A stretch of DNA of 64,000 nt from CAYFUF01 sp964346245 (GTDB lineage: Bacteria; Bacillota; Clostridia; Tissierellales; Peptoniphilaceae), in the NCBI GenBank assembly GCA_964346245.1, contig CAYFUF010000003.1, positions 1 through 64,000 on the forward strand. The letters run 5' to 3'. Made by a program: the position numbers and the translations under genes. Numbering within the stretch: position 1 is the stretch's first letter; each line of letters starts with the position of its first letter. This document shows positions 53,136 through 61,888 of the stretch, piece after piece. The notes under the pieces were generated by a model. It searched no databases. It was not told where the DNA came from and saw only the letters and a program-made list of their open reading frames with translations.

Positions 53136-53668
53136 CTATTCGTCCTTCTAACTTCCTGAAGTTGCTTAGCCAAGTCAACATTCTTCTTTTCTATCTGGTC
53201 AAGCTTATCTTGGATTGCTCTTTGTTTGTCTTGGTAAGCCTTAATCTGTTCATCCCTTTTCGCTAAGAGTCCCTTGTTTTGGTCCGCCTCTGTCCTAATG
53301 CTTGCCAAACTCTTTTCCAGATCACTGATCCGCTCTTGCAAGCGAATCTTATCCTGGTAAAGGCTGTGATTCTTTTTCTCCAGACTATCAATACGGAGAA
53401 GATTTGGCTCATGTTCTTCCATCGGCCTTCTTGCTCTGTTTTCCAAATCTTTGTGGTCTTCCCGCAAAGCAAAGAGCTCATCGGTAATATTCACCGCAGC
53501 AAGGGTAATGGGAATCGTCTTATTAAAGAGGTGCTTAGACTTGGGCACAGCAGCGATTTTCTTTTCCACATAGTTTGCGATAGCAAGCATTTCATCCGTT
53601 TCCCTATCGCTATAGAGGACATAATCATTACCACCGATATTCACTTCAACTCGATTATTCTTTTCCAT
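53132..53668 (-). CDS. zapA: Cell division protein ZapA with long coiled-coil tail
   Basis: 178 residues: an N-terminal ZapA domain (VEVNIGGNDYVLYSD, then MLAIANYVEKKI) that binds FtsZ, followed by about 90 residues of predicted coiled coil rich in Glu, Lys and Gln (IRLQERISDLEKSL). Most ZapA proteins are about 90-110 residues, so the tail is an extension. It lies between pheT and the U32 gene, an order seen in Bacillota. Confidence 0.85.
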   Translation of the reverse strand: MEKNNRVEVNIGGNDYVLYSDRETDEMLAIANYVEKKIAAVPKSKHLFNKTIPITLAAVNITDELFALREDHKDLENRARRPMEEHEPNLLRIDSLEKKNHSLYQDKIRLQERISDLEKSLASIRTEADQNKGLLAKRDEQIKAYQDKQRAIQDKLDQIEKKNVDLAKQLQEVRRTNR

Positions 53669-53712
53669 CCCATACCCTTTCTATTTCTTGTATTTGCTAG
53701 ACTAACTTTGGG

Positions 53713-56133
53713 TTATCTAGCGGTAGTACCCACTGATCTCAGGCTCTCAAGAACCTTGTTCATCGCCTCTTCAATCTCTTCATTGGTCAACGTTCCTTCA
53801 TCCGATGCAATCTCGACACGTAAGGTTAATGACTTCTTACCCTCAGGCGTCTGCTTGCCACGATACTCATCGATAAAGCGCACATCATAGACCAATGGAG
53901 CCACCAATTCCTTAACTGTCTCCCACGCCATATTTTCATCGACGAGAATACTGATGTCTTGCTCAACGTGTGGATAGAGTGGTAGCGGATAATAGGTGTT
54001 AGATCTGGAGTCGAATGGTTTCAACTTATCCACATTAAGGATGAATAAGGCCATATCGTGGTGCTTTAAATCCGCCTTAACTTTAGCGACCGTGGAGATC
54101 AAACCAAGCTCGCCTACTTTTTCACCATTGCTGAAAATTTCCAACCATGCCTTGTTGTCCGCCCAAGACGGTTGATTTACTTGCTTGAAGGCAAATGCAT
54201 CTATCTGGCAATAGAGTGGCAGGCTCTCTACCACACCCTTAAGCTGGAAGAATAGTTCCTTCGGATCGGTACCCACACAGGCAGCCCCCAATTGTTTCTC
54301 TTGGGCAGGCAATCTTTCTCCACTATCTCTCAGTTCAAAAATAGTCCCATCAAAAACTTGGGTTAGCTCAAAGATACGGAAATCATCATAGTAGCGGATA
54401 TTCTTGACACCTGCTTCTAATAAACCTGGTACCAGGGAAGATCTTAGCTTGTTTTGATCAGGTGCAGGTGGCTGAGCTAGCTTCAACAGCTTATCTTCAT
54501 CTATACCTGCTGCTTCGATGTACTCGTCCTTAATCCAAGGATAGGTAAAGATTTCTTGGAATTGGCAAGAGAAAGCCAAATAGTCCCTAATTCTCCGGTT
54601 AAGGCTTTTGTCTTTTTGGTAAATCGCGTGGTCTAACGTAACCGCTGGTGCCTGCAATTCAAAATTCTCATAGCCAATCATGCGGGCAACTTCCTCAAGG
54701 ATGTCATCCATAAGAGATATGTCGCCTGTTGACCGAAAGCTAGGTGCTAATACTTGAATATCATCCTCATTGATTGCAGCCACTTCAAAGCCCAGAGGTT
54801 CTAAGAGCTCCTTAACTTCTGCAAAATCTACGTCCATACCTAACCTTCTCGATAACCAGGAAATGGATAGGTCGATTGTCTTTTGCTCAGTTTCTCGAAT
54901 CAAAGCATCCTCATAGGCAATAGCTTTCGCTTCAGGAAAAAGATCAGCGATGAGCTGGTTTGCAAACAGGATGGTCTGCAGTGCTCGTTGGCTATCGATT
55001 CCCTTCTCGAAGCGAGAGGAGGCTTCCGTACGAACACCATACTCTTGGGCAGTCTTGCGAATGCTTTGAGCATCAAAATTGGCTACTTCAAAGACGACAT
55101 TCTCCGTACTATCTAAAATAGAATCTCTAGCACCACCCATGACGCCAGCAAGACCTATCGCCTTTTCTTCATCCGCGATAACCATGTTGTGGCTTGCTAA
55201 GCTTATCTCTTCTCCATCGAGCAAAGTGAGCTCTTCCCCATCTTTGCCTCCACGGACAACGATGCCGCCAGCAACATGGCCCTCATCATAAGCGTGCGTT
55301 GGCTGTCCTGTCGTCATCATGACATAGTTGGTAATATCTACAATCAGGTTGATCGGTTTTACATCCACTTTTAAAAGTGCAGCCTGCAACCATAAAGGAG
55401 ACTTCCTCGCATCGATATTCTCGTATTCGACAGCGATAAAGCGTGAGCAAGTATCTTCTTTTTCAATGCGAACAGGATAGGAGTCCAAATCCTCGTCAAA
55501 ATCTAACGCAGGCAGCTCTCTTAAAGGCAGCTTATAGATCGCAGCTAACTCTCTAGCAATGCCGTAGTGCCCCCAAAGATCAGGGCGGTGCGTCAGCGAC
55601 TTATTATCAATCTCTATAATGTAATCGTCTAAGCCGAGGGCATCCACTAAGGCTGTGCCTGGATCTTCTTGAATATTATACTTTCCGAGGTCGATAACTT
55701 GGTGGTCTTCTTCCACAGGAAACAATGCAGATAACTGTAGTTCATCGGCGCCGCAGATCATGCCGTGAGACTTGACTCCTCGTATTTCCGTTTCCTCGAT
55801 GACAACAGGTGCGCCTTTCCCATGCCAAATTGCCTTAGCACCAGGCAAAGTTACCGCTACGCTCTGACCCACCGCCAAGTTTGAACCACCGCAGACAATT
55901 TGCACATCTTCTGCTTCACCGACATCAACCTGGCAGATGAGGAGCTTATCGGCGTGGGGGTGGTCTTCCACACTGTTGATCTTTCCGACAACAGTTTTCT
56001 GATATTTTTCCCGTAAGTCTTCTATTCCTTCGACTTCAACTGTCCTCATAGTCAAATCATAACTCAATTGGTCCATAGAAAGGTCATCTGGTAGGTCGAC
56101 ATATTGCTTAAGCCATTGATAAGATAATTTCAT
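53713..56133 (-). CDS. pheT: Phenylalanine--tRNA ligase beta subunit
   Basis: 806 residues: N-terminal OB-fold tRNA-binding domain (HPHADKLLICQVDVG), B3/4 editing domain (DNKSLTHRPDLWGHYGIARE), B5 domain and C-terminal FDX-ACB anticodon-binding domain (YPLPLYPHVEQDISILVDE). Partner of pheS, 11 bases upstream, in an alpha2-beta2 enzyme. Confidence 0.98.
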   Translation of the reverse strand: MKLSYQWLKQYVDLPDDLSMDQLSYDLTMRTVEVEGIEDLREKYQKTVVGKINSVEDHPHADKLLICQVDVGEAEDVQIVCGGSNLAVGQSVAVTLPGAKAIWHGKGAPVVIEETEIRGVKSHGMICGADELQLSALFPVEEDHQVIDLGKYNIQEDPGTALVDALGLDDYIIEIDNKSLTHRPDLWGHYGIARELAAIYKLPLRELPALDFDEDLDSYPVRIEKEDTCSRFIAVEYENIDARKSPLWLQAALLKVDVKPINLIVDITNYVMMTTGQPTHAYDEGHVAGGIVVRGGKDGEELTLLDGEEISLASHNMVIADEEKAIGLAGVMGGARDSILDSTENVVFEVANFDAQSIRKTAQEYGVRTEASSRFEKGIDSQRALQTILFANQLIADLFPEAKAIAYEDALIRETEQKTIDLSISWLSRRLGMDVDFAEVKELLEPLGFEVAAINEDDIQVLAPSFRSTGDISLMDDILEEVARMIGYENFELQAPAVTLDHAIYQKDKSLNRRIRDYLAFSCQFQEIFTYPWIKDEYIEAAGIDEDKLLKLAQPPAPDQNKLRSSLVPGLLEAGVKNIRYYDDFRIFELTQVFDGTIFELRDSGERLPAQEKQLGAACVGTDPKELFFQLKGVVESLPLYCQIDAFAFKQVNQPSWADNKAWLEIFSNGEKVGELGLISTVAKVKADLKHHDMALFILNVDKLKPFDSRSNTYYPLPLYPHVEQDISILVDENMAWETVKELVAPLVYDVRFIDEYRGKQTPEGKKSLTLRVEIASDEGTLTNEEIEEAMNKVLESLRSVGTTAR

Positions 56134-56144
56134 CGTTTCCCTCC

Positions 56145-57182
56145 TTAATGAAATTGCTTTAAGAAGCGCAAATCAGCACTGTGGAAGAGGCGAACATCAT
56201 CTACGCCATAGCGCATCATGACGAGGCGGTCTAAACCGATATTGATGTAGAAGCCTGACCAAACCTTAGGATCAAGCCCTGCAGCTTTCAATACGTTGGG
56301 GTGAGGGGAACCGCCAGGCATTACCTCAATCCAGCCTACATTTTTACATACCTTGCAACCCTTGCCATGGCATACCTGACACTCCATGTCAATTTCAAAA
56401 CCAGGTTCAACAAAAGGAAAGAAGCCTGCTCTCATCCTTGTATTCACATGGTGGCCAAACACCCTCTCCATGATGGTGTCAATCAGTAGCTGTCCTGAGG
56501 AGAAGGAAAAATCCTTATCCACAATCAAGGCCTCGTACTGGAAGAAGGCTCTTTCGTGGCGGGCATCGGTCGTCTCGTTGCGGTAAACTCGACCGGGATA
56601 GACAAAGCGAGCAGGAGCACCGTGCTTTTGCAGGTAGCGAACAGAAGCACCTGTTAGATGGGGACGCAAAGCTAACCTTTGGTCTCCCTCCTTATCCTCT
56701 GTTCCCTCAATCCAATACGTATCCATCGTTTCTCTTGCGGGATGATTAGGAGGGAAGTTTAGGTTATCAAAGGCATAGAGTTCACTGGAAATCTCATCTT
56801 CCTCGAAGACCTCGAAGCCTAGAGACAAGAAGGCATCATTCAAATCATCCATCATTTGAGTAATGGGATGCAGACCACCCTGATTAATCGCAAAACCAGG
56901 TCTAGTCAGGTCAATACTTCCTTCGATAACTGAAGCCTCAGCAATCAAACTCTGCATCTTCTCTCGAATCTTTTTGTGTATCTCTTGTTTAATACGGTTA
57001 GCTTCCTTACCGACTTCTTTTCGTTCTTCTGGATCCAGCTTACCCAGTCCCTTCAGGATTTCGGTAAGGCTTCCCTTTTTACCCAAGACCTCAACGCGCA
57101 TCTTTTCTGTCTCGTCGTCTGCTTTAATCTGGGCTAATCTCTCCTGTACAGAGTCGTACAGCGCCTGCAATTGATCTAGCAT
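56145..57182 (-). CDS. pheS: Phenylalanine--tRNA ligase alpha subunit
   Basis: 345 residues: N-terminal coiled coil, then the class II catalytic core (HPITQMMDDLNDAF, GRVYRNETTDARHERAFFQ, GFYINIGLDRLVMMRYGV). The start ATG 57182 has AGGAGG upstream; the longer frame from 57212 includes that site. It is the first gene after a T-box leader, so it is induced when tRNA-Phe is uncharged. Confidence 0.98.
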   Translation of the reverse strand: MLDQLQALYDSVQERLAQIKADDETEKMRVEVLGKKGSLTEILKGLGKLDPEERKEVGKEANRIKQEIHKKIREKMQSLIAEASVIEGSIDLTRPGFAINQGGLHPITQMMDDLNDAFLSLGFEVFEEDEISSELYAFDNLNFPPNHPARETMDTYWIEGTEDKEGDQRLALRPHLTGASVRYLQKHGAPARFVYPGRVYRNETTDARHERAFFQYEALIVDKDFSFSSGQLLIDTIMERVFGHHVNTRMRAGFFPFVEPGFEIDMECQVCHGKGCKVCKNVGWIEVMPGGSPHPNVLKAAGLDPKVWSGFYINIGLDRLVMMRYGVDDVRLFHSADLRFLKQFH

Positions 57183-57232
57183 GCTTCCTCCTATGCTTCT
57201 TGTTGATATCATTTCAAATATTGTGGTGGTAA

Positions 57233-57440
57233 ATAAAAAAGCCCATGGAACATGGGACGAATCATCGCGGTACCACCCAATTTGCCATAAGCCACTCTTG
57301 AAGATAACGGATTCACCGGCTAAGACTACTTGTCACCTTAGCTGCTCCCTGGCGAACACTAGAAAGTTTACAGTTAGCTACTCCCAGCAAATGTAGCTAT
57401 TCTCTTGCCTATAAGCTCTTCCTATCTTCCAGTTCAACAC
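57233..57440 (-). promoter_or_regulatory. T-box leader of pheST (Phe)
   Basis: The conserved T-box antiterminator core GGGTGGTACCGCG lies on the minus strand at 57278-57266. Upstream there is a stem I whose base pairs CUGG with CCAG, a GGAAGAUAGG GA-rich motif and an AGTA-type loop. Two UUC triplets (57356-57354 and 57364-57362) are candidate Phe specifier codons; the first is closer to the stem base. The T-box is followed by a terminator and pheS. Confidence 0.93.
57235..57256 (-). terminator. T-box terminator
   Basis: CCCATG-TTC-CATGGG hairpin (57256-57242) with a U6 run, directly after the T-box antiterminator sequence. It should form when tRNA-Phe is charged. Confidence 0.88.
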
Positions 57441-57446
57441 ATGATT

Positions 57447-57475
57447 ACTTTAGCATAATTGCCAACAAACCGCAA
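57447..57475 (-). promoter_or_regulatory. Promoter of the pheST operon
   Basis: TTGCGG (57475-57470), 17-base spacer, TAAAGT (57452-57447) with an extended -10 TGC. It begins at the stop codon of the methyltransferase gene. Confidence 0.6.
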
Positions 57476-57476
57476 G

Positions 57477-58316
57477 TTAACCCACTTGCAGCTTGTTCAT
57501 TTCACTCATAATAATAGACCCGGAGATTGCGACATTTAATGACTCAACATCACCTGCCATTGGGATTGTAATCTTATGGCTAATCAATCTTTCCATGTCA
57601 TCACTGATGCCGCCTCCCTCATTACCAAGAACGAGACAAGATGATGGCGCAAACGCAAAGCTCCTATAATCTTTACCATCCATATCTGCACCGATTATTT
57701 CCATCTTCTTTTCTTTAACCCAAGCCGCTAAAACCTCATGGTCTGTTACATAGAGATGAAGGCGAAAAGCCGAACCCATGGAAGCCCTTAATACTTTGGG
57801 ATTCTCGAAATCTACACTTTCTAGGCCGATGACCGAATCAAAACCAAAGGCTTCCGCAGACCGGAGTAAAGTGCCTACATTCCCCGGATCCTGCAAGCGG
57901 TCTAAAAGGAGTGCCCGCTTCGATGCTGTCTCTACTCCTAATGGTGTATCAAGGCGACCAGAAACAAGTCCAATTAAACCATCAGATTGCTCCATGAGGC
58001 TTAAGTCATCAAAGAGCGCTTTACTGAGAAAGCTCCACTTAATCGATTCTACTTTAGCTTTTAGCAAAGGGTCCTTAAAGCGTTCTAGAGCGCTATAAAG
58101 CTCCTTACTTAACCTATCATAATCCTCTTCTTGACAGATCAGATAAGCCACCTCGTGTTCACTGGCAATAAGATCAGCAATCAGTTTCCTGGACTCCACT
58201 AGGTAAGCATTCTCCTTGTTTCTTCCCCGTCTCTGTTTGAGCTTCAGCCAGCTCTTGTAGCTAGGATTAACTGGGGAGTTTATTCGAAGGGCTCTATCAC
58301 TTGCCTTTTTATTCAT
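57477..58316 (-). CDS. TrmH/SpoU-family RNA methyltransferase
   Basis: 279 residues: N-terminal RNA-binding part (YKSWLKLKQRRGRNKENAYLVE) and a SPOUT knot domain with LLDRLQDPGNVGTLLRSAEAFG, LVLGNEGGGIS and IPMAGDVESLNVAISGSI, the three SpoU motifs. It methylates 2'-O-ribose of rRNA or tRNA; target unknown. It overlaps the ktrA stop by 4 bases (ATGA), an unexpected partner for a potassium system, and ends just before the pheST promoter. Confidence 0.92.
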   Translation of the reverse strand: MNKKASDRALRINSPVNPSYKSWLKLKQRRGRNKENAYLVESRKLIADLIASEHEVAYLICQEEDYDRLSKELYSALERFKDPLLKAKVESIKWSFLSKALFDDLSLMEQSDGLIGLVSGRLDTPLGVETASKRALLLDRLQDPGNVGTLLRSAEAFGFDSVIGLESVDFENPKVLRASMGSAFRLHLYVTDHEVLAAWVKEKKMEIIGADMDGKDYRSFAFAPSSCLVLGNEGGGISDDMERLISHKITIPMAGDVESLNVAISGSIIMSEMNKLQVG

Positions 58317-58972
58317 TGCAGACCCTCAATTTCTAGAAGTTTCTCCGCTGAACCAAGGATTAATAATCTATCGCTTTCAATAAAAACATCACTTGGGCTG
58401 GGATTGATATTAGAATAGGCCTTGTTAAGAATGCCGATGACATTAACCTGGTATTTTTGCCGGATATCAAGTTCTTGCAAGGATTTACCCACCCACTTTT
58501 TTGGCACAATCAGCTCCACGATTGAATAATCGGTGTCCAACTCAATGTAATCGAATATAGCTGAGCTAGACAAGGAGTGACCAAGGCGGATGCCCATATC
58601 CTTCTCAGGCAGTATGGTTCGGTCTGCACCTACTTGTTCTAAGATGCGGGCATGCTTTTCACTCTTCGCTTTTGCAATAATGGATGTGATCCCCTTCTCT
58701 TTACAAATTGCTGTGGCCATAACACTGGCTTCAAAATTTGAGCTCGTAGCGATCACTGCAGTATCCACATTGTGGAGACCGATTTCATCGAGGGCCCCTT
58801 CGTGTCCAACATCCGCCTGTACTGCATACGTAACATATTCAGCCAATTCGTTTACCGTATTCTCATCCTTGTCGACAACTAAAACTTCACTACCCAATTG
58901 GGCTAAGGTTTTGGCTAGGTTGCCACCAAAGCGGCCGCAACCGATAACCGCAAATGAATTTTTCTTCTTCAT
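58313..58972 (-). CDS. ktrA: Potassium uptake regulatory subunit KtrA (TrkA family)
   Basis: About 219 residues: RCK_N Rossmann domain with VIGCGRFGGNLA (GxGxxG) and a VVDKDEN strand, then an RCK_C domain. It gates the KtrB channel in response to nucleotide. ATG 58972 is preferred to the upstream frame at 58987. Thirty-eight bases after ktrB. Confidence 0.92.
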   Translation of the reverse strand: MKKKNSFAVIGCGRFGGNLAKTLAQLGSEVLVVDKDENTVNELAEYVTYAVQADVGHEGALDEIGLHNVDTAVIATSSNFEASVMATAICKEKGITSIIAKAKSEKHARILEQVGADRTILPEKDMGIRLGHSLSSSAIFDYIELDTDYSIVELIVPKKWVGKSLQELDIRQKYQVNVIGILNKAYSNINPSPSDVFIESDRLLILGSAEKLLEIEGLQ

Positions 58973-59010
58973 GTAAGCTCCAATCAATAACTAAGGTTAC
59001 TTTTCAAGTG

Positions 59011-60369
59011 CTAACCGACCAATATCTTCTCTTCAGCCCTTCTGGTTAAAGGTTTCTTCTCATGTGGTGATAACGCATATAGGACGGTCAAAGGGCCCAA
59101 CTTGCCGTAGAGCATAGTGGCTGATATGACGACTTGGCCCAAATGGCTGAGCTCAGGTGTCACATTCCTCGTAAGACCTACGGTTGCAAAAGCTGATACT
59201 GTTTCATATAAATTATCCAATAGGCTAATGCCCGGCTCAGTGATAGACAGGATAAAAACGACTACAAAGCACCAGACAAAGGCACTCATAAAGATGATAA
59301 ATGCTTTGCGGACGGTTCCCCGAGCAATATTGCGATGAAAGATAGGATTATCTTCTGAGCCCTTGATTTCATTCTTGGTACCAACTATGATAGCCGCCAC
59401 CGTTGTCGTCTTAATGCCGCCTGCGATTCCGCCTGGCGAGCCCCCAATAAACATCAGACCTATGCTTAAGAAAGCCCCGGCTGTTGTCAAAGCAGCTTGA
59501 TCAAAGGAGAAGAAGCCAGCCGTTCTTGTGGTTACCGATTGGAAGAAAGCATTGAGTAATTTTTCCCCTTCCCCCTGCATACTACCTAAAGTCTGTAGGT
59601 TGGATCTTTCTAAGAGATAGGTGCCAATCGTTCCTGTTATCAGTAGAATTGCAGTAATAACTAATACGAGCTTAGTATGGAAGCGGATGCGCTTGTTGCC
59701 ATCCTTGCCTAGCAAGTCTAAATAGACGATGTAACCTAACCCCGCAACAATAATCAGGAAGCTGATGGATAAGATGACGACTACATTGGCCGACATTGCC
59801 GACAGACTAACTGGACCCAAGATATCAAAACCAGCGTTACAAAAGGCAGATATAGCGTGGAAGACGGCATACCATATGCCTTTTAGCCCATAGCGGGGAA
59901 TAAAATCGATAGACAAAAGGACCGCACCAAGTGCCTCCAAGACAAAGGTTGATGCAAGAATAAATCGAATAAGTTTGACCATACCAGTCAAGCCCACCTG
60001 CCCTTTCTCTTCCATCATGAGCCTACGATTTGTCATCGAGAAACGCTGGTTAGTGATGAGGCCCAAGGCAGCGAAGGCAGTGACAACACCTAAGCCACCT
60101 AACTGAATCAAAAACAGTATGACAACTTGTCCGAAAACTGACCAATACTCCGCACTGACCACTGGGGTCAATCCAGTTACGCATACCGCTGATGTTGAGA
60201 CAAAAAAGGAATCGAAAAGCGAGCTGAACTCCCCACTTTGGCTGGATATTGGTAAAGCTAATAAGAAGCCGCCTATGGCAATCACAATCAAGTAACTGAC
60301 GAGGAAAAACAAAGGTGGGTTCACCATCAACCTACGTCTTATATTATGTCTTACTTTTCCTTTCTCCAT
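59011..60369 (-). CDS. ktrB: Potassium transporter KtrB (TrkH family)
   Basis: About 452 residues with eight membrane helices in four M1-P-M2 repeats. P-loop glycine segments are visible: TSAVCVTGLTPV, FCNAGFDI, TRTAGFFS and ATVGLTRN. It is the K+-translocating subunit; regulation comes from the KtrA protein downstream. ATG 60369 with AGAGG upstream. Confidence 0.93.
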   Translation of the reverse strand: MEKGKVRHNIRRRLMVNPPLFFLVSYLIVIAIGGFLLALPISSQSGEFSSLFDSFFVSTSAVCVTGLTPVVSAEYWSVFGQVVILFLIQLGGLGVVTAFAALGLITNQRFSMTNRRLMMEEKGQVGLTGMVKLIRFILASTFVLEALGAVLLSIDFIPRYGLKGIWYAVFHAISAFCNAGFDILGPVSLSAMSANVVVILSISFLIIVAGLGYIVYLDLLGKDGNKRIRFHTKLVLVITAILLITGTIGTYLLERSNLQTLGSMQGEGEKLLNAFFQSVTTRTAGFFSFDQAALTTAGAFLSIGLMFIGGSPGGIAGGIKTTTVAAIIVGTKNEIKGSEDNPIFHRNIARGTVRKAFIIFMSAFVWCFVVVFILSITEPGISLLDNLYETVSAFATVGLTRNVTPELSHLGQVVISATMLYGKLGPLTVLYALSPHEKKPLTRRAEEKILVG

Positions 60370-60409
60370 GGCTAACCTCTTCACTTTTCATATCGTATTG
60401 GTATTTCTC

Positions 60410-60415
60410 ATTATA
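60410..60415 (-). promoter_or_regulatory. -10 element for ktrB
   Basis: Minus-strand TATAAT 40 bases before ktrB, 76 bases downstream of the rplT terminator. Confidence 0.5.
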
Positions 60416-60490
60416 TGCCAATTGACTGAACAAGCTATAGCAATCCGAAGATTTTACGATAGCTTTAGCAAGAACGCCTTGTTTTAGCAA

Positions 60491-60515
60491 CAAAAAAAAG
60501 AGCCCCTTGGGGCCC
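60491..60515 (-). terminator. Terminator of infC-rpmI-rplT
   Basis: 7-bp stem (60500-60506 with 60509-60515, one G-U pair) with T8 on the minus strand, 9 bases after the rplT stop. Confidence 0.9.
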
Positions 60516-60524
60516 TTAAACAGC

Positions 60525-60893
60525 TTATGCAGAAACTTTACCGTTTGCTTCATTCGCTAGCTCAACTAGCTTAGTGAAGTGTTCTGGTTCTCTGACGGCA
60601 ATGTCAGCAAGAATCTTGCGGTTGACATCGATGTTGCTCTTCTTCAAGCCACTGATAAAACGTGAATAGTTAGTTCCGTTGTTGCGGCAAGCAGCGTTGA
60701 TACGAGCAATCCATAAGCGGCGGAAGTTGCGCTTTCTTTGCTTCCTACCGACATAGGCATAACTTAATGAACGAATAACAGCTTGCTTAGCTGTTTTGAA
60801 TAGCTTAGATTTACCACCGTAGTAGCCTTTTGCTTGACGGAGGATCGCCTTGTGATTCTTCTTTGCGTTTACAGCACCTTTTACTCTAGCCAT
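60525..60893 (-). CDS. rplT: 50S ribosomal protein L20
   Basis: 122 residues of L20 with the RVKGAVNAKKNHKAIL N-terminal extension and YAYVGRKQRKRNFRRLWI core. It assembles early on 23S rRNA and in Bacillota represses its own operon through the infC leader. Eleven bases after rpmI. Confidence 0.98.
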   Translation of the reverse strand: MARVKGAVNAKKNHKAILRQAKGYYGGKSKLFKTAKQAVIRSLSYAYVGRKQRKRNFRRLWIARINAACRNNGTNYSRFISGLKKSNIDVNRKILADIAVREPEHFTKLVELANEANGKVSA

Positions 60894-60904
60894 TTACTTT
60901 CCTC

Positions 60905-61108
60905 CTATCGTGGTAACATATGGTCGATACGTTTCATATCGCCAGGGCTTACTAGGTCAGACTGTCTTAAGCGTCTGATTCTCTTTGCTGCGTACTTACC
61001 GGTCATGTGGCTCTTTCCACTCTTGTAGCGTTTTAACTTACCGCTTCCTGTTCTCTTGAAGCGCTTAGCAGAACCACGGTGTGTTTTCATTTTAATCTTG
61101 TTTCCCAT
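60905..61108 (-). CDS. rpmI: 50S ribosomal protein L35
   Basis: 67 residues with the L35 signature KMKTHRGSAKRFKRTGSGKLKR. ATG 61108 after GGAGG; the longer TTG frame from 61120 includes that site. Lies between infC and rplT as usual. Confidence 0.97.
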   Translation of the reverse strand: MGNKIKMKTHRGSAKRFKRTGSGKLKRYKSGKSHMTGKYAAKRIRRLRQSDLVSPGDMKRIDHMLPR

Positions 61109-61128
61109 GTCATCCTCCAATTCAATAC

Positions 61129-61644
61129 TTACTCTTTATCAACTATAGGAGAAAGGAACATAACCATGCTACGTCCTTCCATTTTTGGTTTGATTTCGAC
61201 AATACCTTTGTCTTTGGTCAACTCAGCAAATTCATCAAGAACTACTTTTCCAATCTCCGTGTGACCAAGTTCACGTCCGCGAAAACGTACACTAACCTTA
61301 ACCTTGTCGCCATCGCCTAGGAATTCATTTGCCTTCTTTGCTTTAACTTCAAGGTCATGTGTTTCGATACTTGGAGAGAAACGGATCTCTTTTATTTCTG
61401 CGTTCTTTTGGTTCCTTTTTTGATCTTTCATCCGCTTCATGGTGTCATAACGAAACTTACCATAATCCATGATCTTGCACACAGGTGGCTTAGCATCGGG
61501 AGAAACGAGCACGAGGTCCATATGGACAGAAGCGGCTCTATCATTAGCTTCATCAAAAGGTACGATACCTAATTGTTCGCCATTCTCATCAATAAGACGG
61601 ACTTCTTTAGCACGAATCTCTTCGTTAATAGCTAGTTCTTTAAT
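61129..61644 (-). CDS. infC: Translation initiation factor IF-3
   Basis: 171 residues starting at an AUU codon. Protein features are IF-3: N-domain with INEEIRAKEVRLID, linker, and C-domain with the PPVCKIMDYGKFRYD and KPKMEGRSMVM segments. No ATG lies at the expected start; AGGAGG (61656-61651) sits 6 bases before ATT 61644 (or 3 before ATT 61647). AUU starts are known for infC, where IF-3 discriminates against them and so represses its own synthesis. An in-frame ATG at 61704 would add 20 residues encoded through the attenuator hairpin and is not credible. Confidence 0.93.
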   Translation of the reverse strand: MKELAINEEIRAKEVRLIDENGEQLGIVPFDEANDRAASVHMDLVLVSPDAKPPVCKIMDYGKFRYDTMKRMKDQKRNQKNAEIKEIRFSPSIETHDLEVKAKKANEFLGDGDKVKVSVRFRGRELGHTEIGKVVLDEFAELTKDKGIVEIKPKMEGRSMVMFLSPIVDKE

Positions 61645-61660
61645 AATTAACCTCCTAAAG

Positions 61661-61689
61661 TAAAAAGTAGTGGGCAGAAGCCCACTACT
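61661..61689 (-). terminator. Attenuator hairpin of the infC leader
   Basis: A perfect 10-bp stem (61666-61675 with 61680-61689), UUCU loop, and a U run directly after it, 5 bases before the infC ribosome site. An upstream CCCACT (61765-61760) can pair with AGUGGG in the stem, giving an antiterminator form. This fits L20-type leader control. Confidence 0.82.
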
Positions 61690-61787
61690 GAATAAGCACG
61701 TCAAAGAAAAACTCTTTCGACTTTTCAGAAATAACCGAGTAACATAAGTTGTCGGTGAGAGTGGGTACTCTGCTTCATATCTTCCTA

Positions 61788-61816
61788 ATTATACATGCTA
61801 GCTTTGAGCTTGTCAA
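61788..61816 (-). promoter_or_regulatory. Sigma-A promoter of infC-rpmI-rplT
   Basis: TTGACA (61816-61811), 17-base spacer, TATAAT (61793-61788): a full consensus match on the minus strand. It leaves a leader of about 135 bases before infC. Confidence 0.9.
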
Positions 61817-61888
61817 CACAACAATTATAGAAATCGTCGCGAATTTTCTAGCGAATATCAGCAGGGGAAGTTGAGTACCCCTCCCCGC

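Noticed and set aside
61645..61704. N-terminal extension of infC from the ATG at 61704
   Set aside because: It passes through the attenuator hairpin and the ribosome site and matches nothing in IF-3; the AUU at 61644 fits the Shine-Dalgarno spacing.
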